Source: Streptococcus sp. NPS 308
Lineage (GTDB): Bacteria; Bacillota; Bacilli; Lactobacillales; Streptococcaceae
Assembly: GCF_002355895.1 (NCBI RefSeq)
Contig: NZ_AP017652.1
Coordinates: 1,521,001-1,585,000 of the forward strand
Length of the DNA stretch: 64,000 nt
Direction: 5' to 3'
Translations under genes and position numbers: made by a program
Notes under the pieces: model-generated
The model's input: the letters and a program-made list of their open reading frames with translations, nothing else
Databases searched by the model: none
Told to the model about the DNA's origin: nothing
Shown here: positions 19,045 through 30,049 of the stretch, piece by piece
Layout: each line of letters starts with the position of its first letter
Position numbering within the stretch: position 1 is the first letter of the stretch

Positions 19045-19701
19045 CTAAAGGTACTTGCTTGCTTCCCTGATACTGAGTTCAGCCATTCTTTCCCTGTTTT
19101 TTTCGATGAAGCTTGCTACCCATTCCGGATTGGTTTTAGAGTAGTCTCTTAGAGCCCAGCCGATGGCTTTGTTGATAAAAAATTCTGTCTGGTCCAGATT
19201 GTTGAGCAGGATTTTTTCCATCAGTTGGACATTTGTTTTCTCTTTCCTTAACAACTGGTGGTTAATAGCGACTCGTCTCAGCCAGATATTATCTGATAAA
19301 CTCCATTGGAGGATGATTTCTCCCAGTTCTGGCTTGTCATATACCAAACTTCCTACTACTCGGTCTAGAATATCTACCGTATCCCACCATGACTTGGTCA
19401 CAACCAGGCGCTCAAGCTTAGGCAAATCGTCCTTCGTTAGATAAGACTGCATGGCTTTCAAATAGTTGGCAGCCACATATTGGTATTCTCTAGGCTCCTT
19501 TTCCCAGCAAGTGTCTACAAAATCCCAATCGATAATCTTTGTTTTTTTCGCTTCTGGAAAATACTTTTTATAGAGTGAATTTCTTTCAGGACCTGCAATG
19601 CCTAGAAAGGGAAATTGATGGCGCATATAGGCTTCCATTGGGCCTGCTTTCTCAGGGTCTTTTCCCGCTTCTAGCTCCACAAGTAAATCTGTAAGATTCA
19701 T
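19045..19701 (-). CDS. DNA alkylation repair protein (AlkD-like HEAT-repeat glycosylase)
   Basis: A 218-residue helical protein of the AlkD/AlkC-like family. Segments such as FLGIAGPERNSLYKKYF, VTKSWWDTVDILDR and INKAIGWALRDYSKTNPEWV match the DNA-contacting helices of this family, which removes N3- and N7-alkylated purines. Its start is adjacent to the stop of the response regulator gene (19702), so it is the last gene of the regulator operon. Confidence 0.88.
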   Translation of the reverse strand: MNLTDLLVELEAGKDPEKAGPMEAYMRHQFPFLGIAGPERNSLYKKYFPEAKKTKIIDWDFVDTCWEKEPREYQYVAANYLKAMQSYLTKDDLPKLERLVVTKSWWDTVDILDRVVGSLVYDKPELGEIILQWSLSDNIWLRRVAINHQLLRKEKTNVQLMEKILLNNLDQTEFFINKAIGWALRDYSKTNPEWVASFIEKNRERMAELSIREASKYL

Positions 19702-20334
19702 CTAAAAATCCTCCTGCCCTACCAAGTGGTGCTGAAAGGCATAGACTGCAGCCTGAGTGCGATCGCTGACCTCAAGCTTGGCTAGGATGTTGGATACATG
19801 GGTCTTCACCGTCTTTAGGGAGATAAAGAGTTCATCTGCAATGCGCTGATTTTCGTAGCCCTTGGCGATGAGTTGGAGCACATCTCGCTCACGCGCAGTC
19901 AGATCCTCATGAAGCTCTATATGATTGCGGTGGTATTCGACCTTTTTGCTGACCTCTTGTTCAATAGCAAGCTCTCCAGAAGCAACCTTTCGAACAGCGT
20001 GGAGCAGTTCGTCTGCACTTGAAGTCTTGAGCATATAGCCTTTAGCACCCGCGTTCAAGACCGGCATGATTTTTTCATTGTCTAGGTAAGAGGTCACAAT
20101 CAAAATCTTGGCTTCAGGCCATTCTTTGAGGATGGCCAAGGTAGCATCAATCCCATTCATCTCAGGCATGACAATATCCATGACAATGACATCTGGACGC
20201 AATTTCAAGGCCAAGTCAATGCCTTGAGACCCATTGGCAGCCTCGCCCACAACTTCCACATCGTCTTGGAGATCAAAATAGCTTTTCAAGCCCAATCGAA
20301 CCATTTCATGGTCATCTACCAGTAAAATTTTCAT
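19702..20334 (-). CDS. Response regulator, NarL/LuxR type (LiaR/VraR-like)
   Basis: A 210-residue protein with an N-terminal receiver domain (phospho-acceptor Asp in VIVMDIVMPEMNG near residue 54) and a C-terminal LuxR-type helix-turn-helix (LTARERDVLQLIAKG, then IADELFISLKTVKTHVSNIL). Together with the upstream kinase and membrane protein it matches the LiaFSR/VraTSR cell-envelope stress systems; in pneumococcus the equivalent pair is TCS03. It is expected to respond to lipid II-active antibiotics. Confidence 0.92.
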   Translation of the reverse strand: MKILLVDDHEMVRLGLKSYFDLQDDVEVVGEAANGSQGIDLALKLRPDVIVMDIVMPEMNGIDATLAILKEWPEAKILIVTSYLDNEKIMPVLNAGAKGYMLKTSSADELLHAVRKVASGELAIEQEVSKKVEYHRNHIELHEDLTARERDVLQLIAKGYENQRIADELFISLKTVKTHVSNILAKLEVSDRTQAAVYAFQHHLVGQEDF

Positions 20335-20344
20335 CTCTACTCCT

Positions 20345-21343
20345 TTATGATTCCTTGTCTAGCAGGGGAATACGGATATCGACCGCTAGTCCTTGCTTTG
20401 GAGCTGTCAAGAGTTGAACCGTTCCTGCCATATCTTCGACCCGCTCCTTAATATTTCGCAGTCCATAACTCAAGTCGTCTAAACTCCCCAACTGGAAACC
20501 AATCCCATTATCCACCACCTTCAGCTGCAATTCAACATCTGTCTGATAGAGATAGACATCTAGGCAAGATGCCTGGGCATGGCGGAGGGTATTGCTAATC
20601 AACTCCTGCAAAATACGGAAGATATGTTCTTCGATTTTCTTAGGCAATTTAGACACATTCTGCTTGAAACTGACCTTGAGATCGCTCTTGTCCTCAAGCT
20701 CTTTTAAGAGGATTTGAATCCCCTCAACCAAACTCTTCTCTTCCAACTCAACTGGTCGCAAATGTAGGAGCAAGACCCGTAGATCTTTCTGAGCAGTCTC
20801 TAGGATGGCCGCAACACTTTGCAACTGGGTCTGCATCTTTTCTCTATCCAGCTTCAAAGCCTGCTGGCTGACACCTGATAAAATCATATGGGCTGCAAAC
20901 AACTCCTGACTAACTGTATCGTGCAAGTCACGTGCAATCCGCTTCCGTTCTTTCTCGATAAGTGCTTCTTCCTTGACCAGGCTTTGATTTTCAGCCTTTT
21001 GAACAGCTTCTGTCAAGAGATTGAGCTTGCCAGATAAGGACTTGAAACTGGCATCCAAGTCTGGATCTGCAAAAGAAACCACCTCTTTTCCTGCTAGCAG
21101 TCGCTTGAGATTGATCTGCATTTTTCTGCGAGAAATTTCTTCCATCACGCGCCAAAAGAGGACAAAAAAGAAGGACATGGAAAGGCTAAAGACCAAGACT
21201 AAGAAGATTAACTTTTCTGTTTTCTCGATATCCTGTAGCAAATAGGACCAGTCTAGTTCAAAAATATCAAGCAGACTATTGGTTAAAAAGAGGATAAAAA
21301 GGAGAGAAGTCAGTCCGATTAATAGATAGGATTGCTTTTTCAT
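20345..21343 (-). CDS. Sensor histidine kinase, HisKA_3 type (LiaS/VraS-like)
   Basis: A 332-residue kinase. Two membrane helices at the N-terminus (about 7-25 and 44-64) enclose a very short extracellular loop, as in intramembrane-sensing kinases. The phospho-accepting His is in RDLHDTVSQELFAAH, and the ATPase has DNGIGF and YGLRNIKERVEDM. The start overlaps the end of the LiaF-like gene by four bases, and the response regulator follows 10 bases later. Confidence 0.92.
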   Translation of the reverse strand: MKKQSYLLIGLTSLLFILFLTNSLLDIFELDWSYLLQDIEKTEKLIFLVLVFSLSMSFFFVLFWRVMEEISRRKMQINLKRLLAGKEVVSFADPDLDASFKSLSGKLNLLTEAVQKAENQSLVKEEALIEKERKRIARDLHDTVSQELFAAHMILSGVSQQALKLDREKMQTQLQSVAAILETAQKDLRVLLLHLRPVELEEKSLVEGIQILLKELEDKSDLKVSFKQNVSKLPKKIEEHIFRILQELISNTLRHAQASCLDVYLYQTDVELQLKVVDNGIGFQLGSLDDLSYGLRNIKERVEDMAGTVQLLTAPKQGLAVDIRIPLLDKES

Positions 21344-22038
21344 CCTCTGACCACCTCCACATCTCCAATCATACTGGTTAGGAAAATTTTGACGCTCTTG
21401 TTACTCTTGAGGTAGTCTCTGGTTTCCTGATGATAGTGTTCATTGCGAAGGGATCTCTTAGGTTGATGAAGGAAGGTAAGATCTCCATAAAGACAGTTAA
21501 CACTAAGACTAATTTCCACATCTACAGGTACGATAATCCTAGTCGTTCCGACCATTTTTCTAAGGATAATGACATTGTCATGATTGGTTAGGATAACTCT
21601 TTCTAAATGAATGGTGTCCTTACCCATGAGACGAAAGAGATTGATATCATCAAACTGGCAGGTCTGGTGACTAGAAAAATGATGAAGATTGCCAAACCAG
21701 GGATTGCGTTCATTTTTTACTGTCACCACCTCTTCAAAAACCAGGTCAGTCTCCTCTTTTTCTTGGTTCATCATTGGGTAAAGAAGAAAGAGACTGTAGA
21801 TCACCGCTACAAAGATGGCTAAAATCACAAAGGGATTAAGCATGACGATGAAAAAGAAAAGAATAGTCGCCACAAGGAGGAATACGTTGTTGCCTTCTTT
21901 ACCTGTATAATAACGGAGCAATAGTAAAAAGAGGAATAGAATCAGCAGAAAACGCGAAAAATGCTCTGATACCATCAAAATCAGAGCTCCCGTCAACAGA
22001 CAGGCTTCAATAAATAAAAAGATTTGAAATTTTTTCAT
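21340..22038 (-). CDS. LiaF-like membrane regulator
   Basis: A 232-residue protein with about four hydrophobic N-terminal segments (residues 5-100) and a C-terminal soluble domain (NPWFGNLHHF, GDLTFLHQP, SMIGDVEVVRG) of the LiaF/YvqF type. LiaF holds the kinase inactive without stress. First gene of the four-gene unit liaF-liaS-liaR-alkD. Confidence 0.88.
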   Translation of the reverse strand: MKKFQIFLFIEACLLTGALILMVSEHFSRFLLILFLFLLLLRYYTGKEGNNVFLLVATILFFFIVMLNPFVILAIFVAVIYSLFLLYPMMNQEKEETDLVFEEVVTVKNERNPWFGNLHHFSSHQTCQFDDINLFRLMGKDTIHLERVILTNHDNVIILRKMVGTTRIIVPVDVEISLSVNCLYGDLTFLHQPKRSLRNEHYHQETRDYLKSNKSVKIFLTSMIGDVEVVRG

Positions 22039-22400
22039 AGCTGCATCCTCTCCCTTCTATTTTATCACAATTCAAAAAAGTCACCTCGGTCTGAGGATGG
22101 AAAAAGGAGATAGGACAGAAATCGCTCGTACAAACTAGGTTCTTTCAGACCACTACAGTTTTATCTTAGTTGAAATAAGTTATAATATATAAGTGAGTAT
22201 CAGATATACCAAGACATCGTCAACATCTAAGATATATTCAAAATACAAAAGTTGACCAAAGGTTGACCAACTAGATTTCTGGATATCCTTTATATTCATT
22301 CTCAAAAATGGTTTAAATAGCGTATCTTTTAAACTAGTTTTGAGAAGCCAAAAAATCTTCCTACATATGTAAGAAGATTTTTTAGCATGGTAAAAAGTGC
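22039..22400. other. 362-base intergenic region between the choline-binding protein gene and the LiaF-like gene
   Basis: It holds the terminator of the upstream gene (22348-22383), an AT-rich stretch with a short direct repeat (GTTGACCAAAGGTTGACCAAC near 22253-22273), and a weak hairpin with T run on the minus strand near 22077-22100. No convincing gene is present: an open frame across it lacks a ribosome binding site and crosses the terminator. The liaF promoter must lie here, but I see no clear consensus pair. Confidence 0.5.
22348..22383 (-). terminator. Terminator after the SEC10/PgrA choline-binding protein gene
   Basis: AAAAATCTTC and GAAGATTTTT pair around a loop containing CTACATATGTAA, with a T run on the minus strand. 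Confidence 0.8.
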
Positions 22401-24401
22401 TTATTTTACCCATTCACCATTATAATTTACCTTATAACCTTCTGGTGTAGTTGTATTGACTGCTAAAGCGCCTGAACGGTATGCATAATACCATTTTCCT
22501 GAGACTGTGAACCATCCAGTTTGCATTGCTCCTGAACCATTCAAATAGTACCATGAATTGCCTGATTTTGCCCATCCAGTTTGCATAGCGCCTGAACCAC
22601 TGAGATAATACCATGAACTACCTGATTTCATCCATCCAGTCTGCATAGATCCTGAACCACTGAGATAATACCATGAATTACCTGATTTCATCCATCCAGT
22701 CTGCATTTCTCCTGAATTATTAAGATAGTACCATGAACCACTTGATTTCAACCAACCTGTCTGCATCCAACCTGAGCGATCAAAATGATACCATTTTCCG
22801 TTAATTTGTTCCCATCCATTAGTTGTATATGAACCATTGTTATGTTTGTACCACCAACGACCAGAAGATTGAATCCAACTACCTTTAGAGACTTCTTTAT
22901 TGTTTGATTCAGTTTGTAAAAGTTTCTTGTACTGTTCTTTCAGTTTTGAAAGTTTTTCTTTTTCTGTAGCTAATTTCGAAACACTTTTTTTAAGTTTTTC
23001 TTTAGCTGAAGTTACATTATTTTTTGCTTTAGCTTCACGGTTCTTAGCGTTTTCAAGTGCAATGTTTGCCAAACGTAGGTTGTTTTCAGCAACTTGAGCT
23101 TGAAGTGGTGTAGCCATTGCGTCTGCAAGGACTTTTTCAGCTTCAGTTTTCAAGCTAAGTGCACTTGCATAATCAGTTGAAGCTTTGGTCAAAGCTTTCT
23201 TAGCATTTTCTGATGCAGTAGTTGCTTGTTCAACATTTGATTTAGCTGTTGCGACAGCTTTTTCGAGGGATGTGATGTCTTTTTCGTCTTTGATGACGTT
23301 TCCGCCAGCTAAGTCAAGAGTTGAGATGATGTGTAAACGTCCGTCAACGTTAGCTGTTGCAATTCCGACTGTGTTGTTAACAAAGTTGTTATATGAATGT
23401 CCCCATTTTGATGGTGCGTCTGCAAATGTTTGTCCCATGATTGCGTCGTACACTCTTTGTTTGAGTTCGTACATAGTCATAGATTTTGTTTCATTTGCAA
23501 GTGAAATGTTTTCACCATGGTAAGCACCATTGAGGTGACCAGCTTTTTCTGCTGAGATTCCACGCGCTACATATTTTTTAGATTGTTCACGTGCAATTCG
23601 AAGATCAGAGTCTGTAACAGTAACTTCATTCAATCCAAATTGTTTATGGATTGCAGTTAACACTTTTGCAGCATATAGGCTGACTTCTTTTTGTTGCTCT
23701 TCAGTCAAGTTATCCAATTCAACAGTTTTTTTCTTATCAGCTTCACTGATTTTTGTTGAAGAGTTTTCAATAACAGTTGCGCCAGAGTCAGTCATGAAAT
23801 CTGAGTCGCCTTCGGCTTTATCTTTCTTGAACTGAGTCAAGTCTGCGATTGTTACTGTATCAACACCAGTATTTGCCAATTTATCTTGAGCAGATTTTAG
23901 TTCAGCTTGAGCTGATTGCAATTTGCTTTCAACTGTTTCAGCATGTTGGTTAGCGCCTGCCAATTTTTCTTTAGCCAATTTGACAGCATCATTTTTAGTA
24001 TTAACATTGGTTTGAGCTGATTTAATAGCTTGTTCACGGTTGGCATCTGCTTTAGAAGCATTTTTCAAGATTTGTTTATTTTTTGCTTCTGTATCTTTAA
24101 CTGTTTGAGTGGCTTTCACTACAGCTTCTTGAGCATCTTTAACAGATTTTTCTTTTAAAGCCAGTTCAGACTGATTGTTTTTAACTTCTGTCTCTGTTTT
24201 TTTAGTAACAGCTTCTTGAGCATCAAGCTGTGGTTTTAAATCAGATGATTTCTTTGCTTCATTTTGTAAAACCCGATACGCAGGTTCATTTACTGCAGTA
24301 GTTTTTACTCTTGTTTCTTGTGCCAAAGCTGTTGTCCCGATAGATGCAATCGCTAACGCAACACCAGTTGTTAAAACTTGAAGATTCTTTTTCTTTGACA
24401 T
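22401..24401 (-). CDS. Choline-binding surface protein with SEC10/PgrA-type domain
   Basis: A 666-residue secreted protein. A signal peptide (MSKKKNLQVLTTGVALAIAS...ALAQ) is followed by an Ala/Lys/Glu-rich coiled coil (about 50-180). A central domain (about 190-385, with SKKYVARGISAEKAGHLN and SKWGHSYNNFVNNTVGI) resembles the SEC10/PgrA surface-exclusion family. A second coiled coil (about 385-500) leads to seven or eight choline-binding repeats (GWMKSGNSWYYL type) and the tail GALAVNTTTPEGYK. Relatives of this domain usually carry LPXTG anchors; here attachment would be to phosphocholine teichoic acid. The frame extends to a TTG at 24413, but GGAGGATAGG positions the ATG at 24401. Adhesion role is inference. 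Confidence 0.88.
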   Translation of the reverse strand: MSKKKNLQVLTTGVALAIASIGTTALAQETRVKTTAVNEPAYRVLQNEAKKSSDLKPQLDAQEAVTKKTETEVKNNQSELALKEKSVKDAQEAVVKATQTVKDTEAKNKQILKNASKADANREQAIKSAQTNVNTKNDAVKLAKEKLAGANQHAETVESKLQSAQAELKSAQDKLANTGVDTVTIADLTQFKKDKAEGDSDFMTDSGATVIENSSTKISEADKKKTVELDNLTEEQQKEVSLYAAKVLTAIHKQFGLNEVTVTDSDLRIAREQSKKYVARGISAEKAGHLNGAYHGENISLANETKSMTMYELKQRVYDAIMGQTFADAPSKWGHSYNNFVNNTVGIATANVDGRLHIISTLDLAGGNVIKDEKDITSLEKAVATAKSNVEQATTASENAKKALTKASTDYASALSLKTEAEKVLADAMATPLQAQVAENNLRLANIALENAKNREAKAKNNVTSAKEKLKKSVSKLATEKEKLSKLKEQYKKLLQTESNNKEVSKGSWIQSSGRWWYKHNNGSYTTNGWEQINGKWYHFDRSGWMQTGWLKSSGSWYYLNNSGEMQTGWMKSGNSWYYLSGSGSMQTGWMKSGSSWYYLSGSGAMQTGWAKSGNSWYYLNGSGAMQTGWFTVSGKWYYAYRSGALAVNTTTPEGYKVNYNGEWVK

Positions 24402-24444
24402 CCTATCCTCCAATTATACACCTTTAAAAAGGCTTCTTCCTTTA

Positions 24445-24473
24445 ACTATATCAAAATACCTGAATGATGTAAA
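24445..24473 (-). promoter_or_regulatory. Promoter of the SEC10/PgrA choline-binding protein gene
   Basis: TTTACA and TATAGT with a 17-base spacer on the minus strand. The -35 box is half of the 14-base palindrome TGTAAAGGTTTACA (24468-24481), a possible operator. Confidence 0.65.
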
Positions 24474-24519
24474 GGTTTACATATTATATGCATAAATTAA
24501 ATTTTAACTAGATAACAAT

Positions 24520-24541
24520 CGCTAAGAAAAAAATCTTAGCG
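24520..24541. other. Hairpin overlapping the stop codon of the start-less ORF
   Basis: CGCTAAGA and TCTTAGCG form a perfect 8-bp stem with a six-base loop of one base type. It contains the stop codon at 24536-24538. There is no T run after it on the minus strand, so terminator activity is uncertain. Confidence 0.45.
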
Positions 24542-25060
24542 GTTTGTTTTTATACCAAAATTATCCTCTAAATTGCTTAGAAAATCATTTCTCCAAAAAG
24601 AGTCACTTATATTCTTGTAAAATTCGACTAAATACCGTTTAAACGAAATTTCAATTATAACTCTATTTTTATTTTGTTCTTCAATCTTTTCTTTATACTT
24701 CTTAATCTGATACTTTTCAAATTCATATATTTTATTGGCAAGAGAAGAAATCACGTTCTTATTTGCTTGCTCCATATAAAATTCCTTAAACTTATTGAAG
24801 GATTTTTCAAGATTAAAAGGTGGTATAAATTCTTGATTCTTTAACTTATTATAAAATTCTTCTACTTCTTCTAATCTACTATTGTAACCATCCAATGACA
24901 ATTCTGGTGCTACAGACTGTAATATTTCTGTCCGTCCCCTAACATCCTCTAATAATTCACCTACTTTTTCAGCTTGTTCAATGTATAATTTCTGATTTTC
25001 AAACCAATCTTCTTTTAATCTTTGTTCAAATTCTTCTAATAAAGTATTTATAGTTGGCAA
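24536..25060 (-). pseudogene. Unrecognised coiled-coil ORF, probably truncated at its 5' end
   Basis: The open frame encodes about 174 residues rich in Glu, Lys, Asn and aromatic residues, largely helical, with no signal peptide or membrane segment. I do not recognise the family. The frame continues upstream through the terminator of the mevalonate operon without an ATG or a ribosome binding site; the furthest usable start is TTG at 25060. The first in-frame ATG (MEQANKN) is over half way in. It looks like the 3' part of a gene joined to the fni terminator. AT content is higher than in the neighbours, which fits foreign origin. Confidence 0.5.
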
Positions 25061-25068
25061 AAGGCTAC

Positions 25069-25098
25069 AAAAAGGGCGGGATTCTTGTCCCGGCCTCT
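25069..25098 (-). terminator. Terminator of the mevalonate operon
   Basis: On the minus strand GGcCGGGA and TCCCGCC pair around CAAGAA and are followed by five T, immediately after the fni stop codon. Confidence 0.85.
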
Positions 25099-27077
<1,979 letters not shown>

Positions 27078-27091
<14 letters not shown>

Positions 27092-28031
27092 CTTGGCTCA
27101 AATCCTTTGTTTTTGACACAATCAAGCGATAACGTTGACCGAAAATTTCTGATAAATGCTCCAAGTCTTTCTCCTGACAGAGGACCTTGACATTGGGACC
27201 CGCATCCATGGTAAAGTAGCAGGATTCCCCTTGCTCACGAAGCTGGCGGACAAAGTCCATGGCCTCATAAGTCGCATCCGTCAGATAAGAAAAGGCTGGT
27301 GATGCTGTTTTTGTCGTAGCGTGCATAGCGAGGGCATTTTTCTCCGTTAATTCCCCAACTTTGGTAAAGTCATTTTCCTTGAGATAAAGCAGCATCTCCT
27401 GATAGTCCTTTTCAGACTGACGCACCCAGTCATCAAAAGTCGTCGAAGTTTCCACACAAAGTTTCATCCCATCACGGCTAGAGATTGGTTTTTTCTTGTC
27501 TTCTAGCACCAACATAATCATAGCTAGTTTCAAGTCTGTCTCTACAGGGTAGATTTCCCCACTATCCTTATCCCAGGCACCGAGTGGCCCATAAAAACTA
27601 CGAGAGGAAGAACCCGAAGCAAACTTAGCCTCCTGTGCCAACTGACTTCTATCCAATCCAAGCTGGAAATAAGCATTGCATGCCTTGACCAAGGCGGACA
27701 AACCACTGGAACTGGAGGACAAACCCGCTGCAGTTGGCATGTTGTTTTGGGTATCGATACGGACAAAGCCCTCACCTGCTGGACGATAGCGGTCGATGAT
27801 TTTGCTCATCTTGGCATGCTCCGCCTCATTTTGGAGCTGATCATTGATATAAAAGGCATCAGCAGTCGCATCTGTCGGTAGAGGCGATAAGGTCGTCTCT
27901 GTGTACATATTTTCCAAAGTCAGAGAGATACTGCTAGTAGCAGGAACCATCTCTTTTTCTTTTTTCTTTCCCCAGTATTTGATAATGGCAATATTTGCGT
28001 AGGAACGTACTGTTACAGGCTTTCGATCCAT
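27078..28031 (-). CDS. mvaD: Diphosphomevalonate decarboxylase
   Basis: A 317-residue GHMP enzyme that converts diphosphomevalonate to isopentenyl diphosphate. The N-terminal YANIAIIKYWGK and the MPTAAGLSSSSSGLSAL motif near residue 95 are diagnostic, as is FTMDAGPNVKVL near residue 275 with the catalytic Asp. It overlaps mvaK1 by 19 bases. Confidence 0.96.
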
Positions 28032-28891
28032 GTCTGAACAGCTCCTTTCTCTTCTAATCGTTTTGCTAGTTCTTGTGCTTGATCCAGATTGAATGCCAAG
28101 GCTATGATACAGCCTCCTAGCCCGCCACCGCTCATCTTGGCACCCAGAGCACCATTGCTAAGAGCCGTTTCAACCAGTGAGTCAGCCTCAGGGCTGCTGA
28201 CACCAATTTCTTTTAAATGTAAATGTGCCTGACTGAATATTTGTCCCAGTCCTTCAGCATCTTTTCGTCTAATCGCATCTTCTGCTTGCTGGGTCAATTC
28301 TCCCAAGGCATGCAAAAACGGTAGGGCATCCTTCCCCTTGCTTTGAACCACTTGGATGGCTTCACGAGTGCGACCATACACGCCCGTATCAGCAATCACC
28401 AAATAGGCAGATAGGTTCATCTCAAGTTCTGTAAAACCAACATTCTTGATAAAGCGAATAGGCTGGTCACTGAGACAGGTCTTGGCATCCAAACCACTCG
28501 GATTCATATGGGCAATCATCTCAGCCCGATTAACCAAGATTTCTAGTATATCATGAGGCAGGTCAGCTTGATAGTAGTCAAAAACAGCTCGAATGGCCGC
28601 TATACTGATAGCCGCTGACGAACCCATCCCTCGTTTTTCAGGAATAGCCGAATCAATCACACAGCGAATGCAGGCATCCTTGATATTTAGATGTTCAAGT
28701 GAAGCATACACCGCCATAGACAAGGTATCCTCCTCATAAAGACGCCATGGACTTTCAGCTGGGACCACCTTACAAGTCACCTCCACCTCCAAAAGAGGCA
28801 GGGAGATAGCAGGATAACCGTAAACAACAGCATGCTCTCCTATTAAAATAATCTTACTATGTGCCTGACCGACACCAACTTTTTTTGTCAT
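28013..28891 (-). CDS. mvaK1: Mevalonate kinase
   Basis: A 292-residue GHMP kinase, first gene of the operon. KIILIGEHAVVYGYPAI is at the N-terminus, EKRGMGSSAAISIAAIRA near residue 95, and GAKMSGGGLGGCIIAL near residue 257. The operon supplies isoprenoid precursors for undecaprenyl phosphate and hence for cell wall and capsule synthesis. An AAAAGG-type site precedes the ATG. Confidence 0.95.
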   Translation of the reverse strand: MTKKVGVGQAHSKIILIGEHAVVYGYPAISLPLLEVEVTCKVVPAESPWRLYEEDTLSMAVYASLEHLNIKDACIRCVIDSAIPEKRGMGSSAAISIAAIRAVFDYYQADLPHDILEILVNRAEMIAHMNPSGLDAKTCLSDQPIRFIKNVGFTELEMNLSAYLVIADTGVYGRTREAIQVVQSKGKDALPFLHALGELTQQAEDAIRRKDAEGLGQIFSQAHLHLKEIGVSSPEADSLVETALSNGALGAKMSGGGLGGCIIALAFNLDQAQELAKRLEEKGAVQTWIESL

Positions 28892-28974
28892 TTTTTCCTT
28901 TTGCTAGACGAAAAAGCCGTCTCATTTTTCATACAAGTATTTATTCTTTCCTATCTATTTTATTATATTTTCAC

Positions 28975-29005
28975 AAAAAAAGCGATTGTTTCCTTCACAA
29001 TCGCC
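28975..29005 (-). terminator. Terminator of the tandem choline-binding protein genes
   Basis: GCGATTGT and ACAATCGC pair around GAAGGAA on the minus strand, followed by seven T. Confidence 0.9.
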
Positions 29006-29012
29006 TCTTTCA

Positions 29013-30032
29013 TTATTGAACCCATTCGCCATTATAATTGACAGAATAGCCTTCTACGGTAGTATTCACCGCCAAAGCACCTGAGCTATAAGCATAGTAC
29101 CATTTGCCATTGACCTGGAACCAGCCTGTCTTCATATCTCCATTACTTGCATGTAGATAATACCAAGTCGAACCTTCTTGATACCAACCAGTTGCCATAG
29201 CTCCTGATGAACGGAGATAGTACCACTTGTTCCCAAGGTTTTGCCAACCAGTTTTCATATCGCCATTTGGTTGGTCTAAATAATACCAAGTGGTACCTTC
29301 CTGATACCAGCCAGTCGCCATTGCTCCTGATGAACGGAGATAGTACCATTTATTACCAAGATGTTGCCAACCTGTTTGCATGATGCCAGTTGTTGGATCT
29401 AAGTAGTACCATGGAGCAGGTTTGCTTCTATCAATGCCAAAAGTAACATGGAAATCTTGAGTCCAACCCTTAGCAACTTCACCAATTGGTAGTGGATTGT
29501 AAGAATCATCGCCAGAAATTCCTAGCTTATTTAAATAATACCAATTGCCGTCTTCATAAGTCCAGCCTGTCTTTACAGCATAATTATTATCAAAATAATA
29601 AGTTCTCTTTTCAGCAGATGGAGTATATTGTTCACCGTATACTTTTCCTGTATTTTCAGACGTTTTTGCCTCTAGTACTTGTTTATCTGTTTGTTCTAGC
29701 AAAGCACCATCTTGTCCAAAATAGTACCACTTCTGTTGAAGCCCAATTTCTAAGACTGGACGATTATTAAATAAATTATCACGATAACCTGTTCCATGAA
29801 TTTCTACGTATTGCCAACCGACAACCATCTCTCCTCTATCACCAAAATAGTAAGTTTTACCGTCTATTTTATGCCAATAGATTGCTTTATGATCATCTTT
29901 TACATAATATTTTCTATTATCCTTATCAACAAATTGGCCACCTGTGGTATCCGCAAATACAGCATTTGTAGCTAGCAAACCAAAGAAAAATGTTGCTAGT
30001 GCGACTTGCATCATTTTTTTCAAAAGCTTCAT
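29013..30032 (-). CDS. Choline-binding protein (CbpC/CbpJ/CbpF-like), second of a tandem pair
   Basis: A 339-residue secreted protein made almost wholly of choline-binding repeats. The signal peptide ends near ATNAVFAD (about residue 28). Degenerate repeats (KYYVKDDHKAIYWHKIDGKTYYF) and two linker insertions fill residues 30-190; the last 150 residues carry near-identical repeats (KWYYLRSSGAMATGW, STWYYL) and the tail GALAVNTTVEGYSVNYNGEWVQ-like end. No separate catalytic domain is seen. It starts at 30032 after GGAGGAG rather than at the longer frame start, 17 bases after the upstream homologue's stop, implying coupling. Confidence 0.9.
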   Translation of the reverse strand: MKLLKKMMQVALATFFFGLLATNAVFADTTGGQFVDKDNRKYYVKDDHKAIYWHKIDGKTYYFGDRGEMVVGWQYVEIHGTGYRDNLFNNRPVLEIGLQQKWYYFGQDGALLEQTDKQVLEAKTSENTGKVYGEQYTPSAEKRTYYFDNNYAVKTGWTYEDGNWYYLNKLGISGDDSYNPLPIGEVAKGWTQDFHVTFGIDRSKPAPWYYLDPTTGIMQTGWQHLGNKWYYLRSSGAMATGWYQEGTTWYYLDQPNGDMKTGWQNLGNKWYYLRSSGAMATGWYQEGSTWYYLHASNGDMKTGWFQVNGKWYYAYSSGALAVNTTVEGYSVNYNGEWVQ

Positions 30033-30049
30033 TTGTATCTCCTCCAAGA

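Noticed and set aside
22180..22413. 77-codon open frame between the choline-binding protein gene and liaF
   Set aside because: It starts inside the upstream gene, crosses that gene's terminator and has no ribosome binding site.
22430..22880. Regularly spaced repeats that look CRISPR-like at a glance
   Set aside because: They are in-frame choline-binding repeats of about 20 codons with conserved Trp/Tyr/Gly; spacers are not unique sequences. The same holds for 29050-29370 and 30100-30480.
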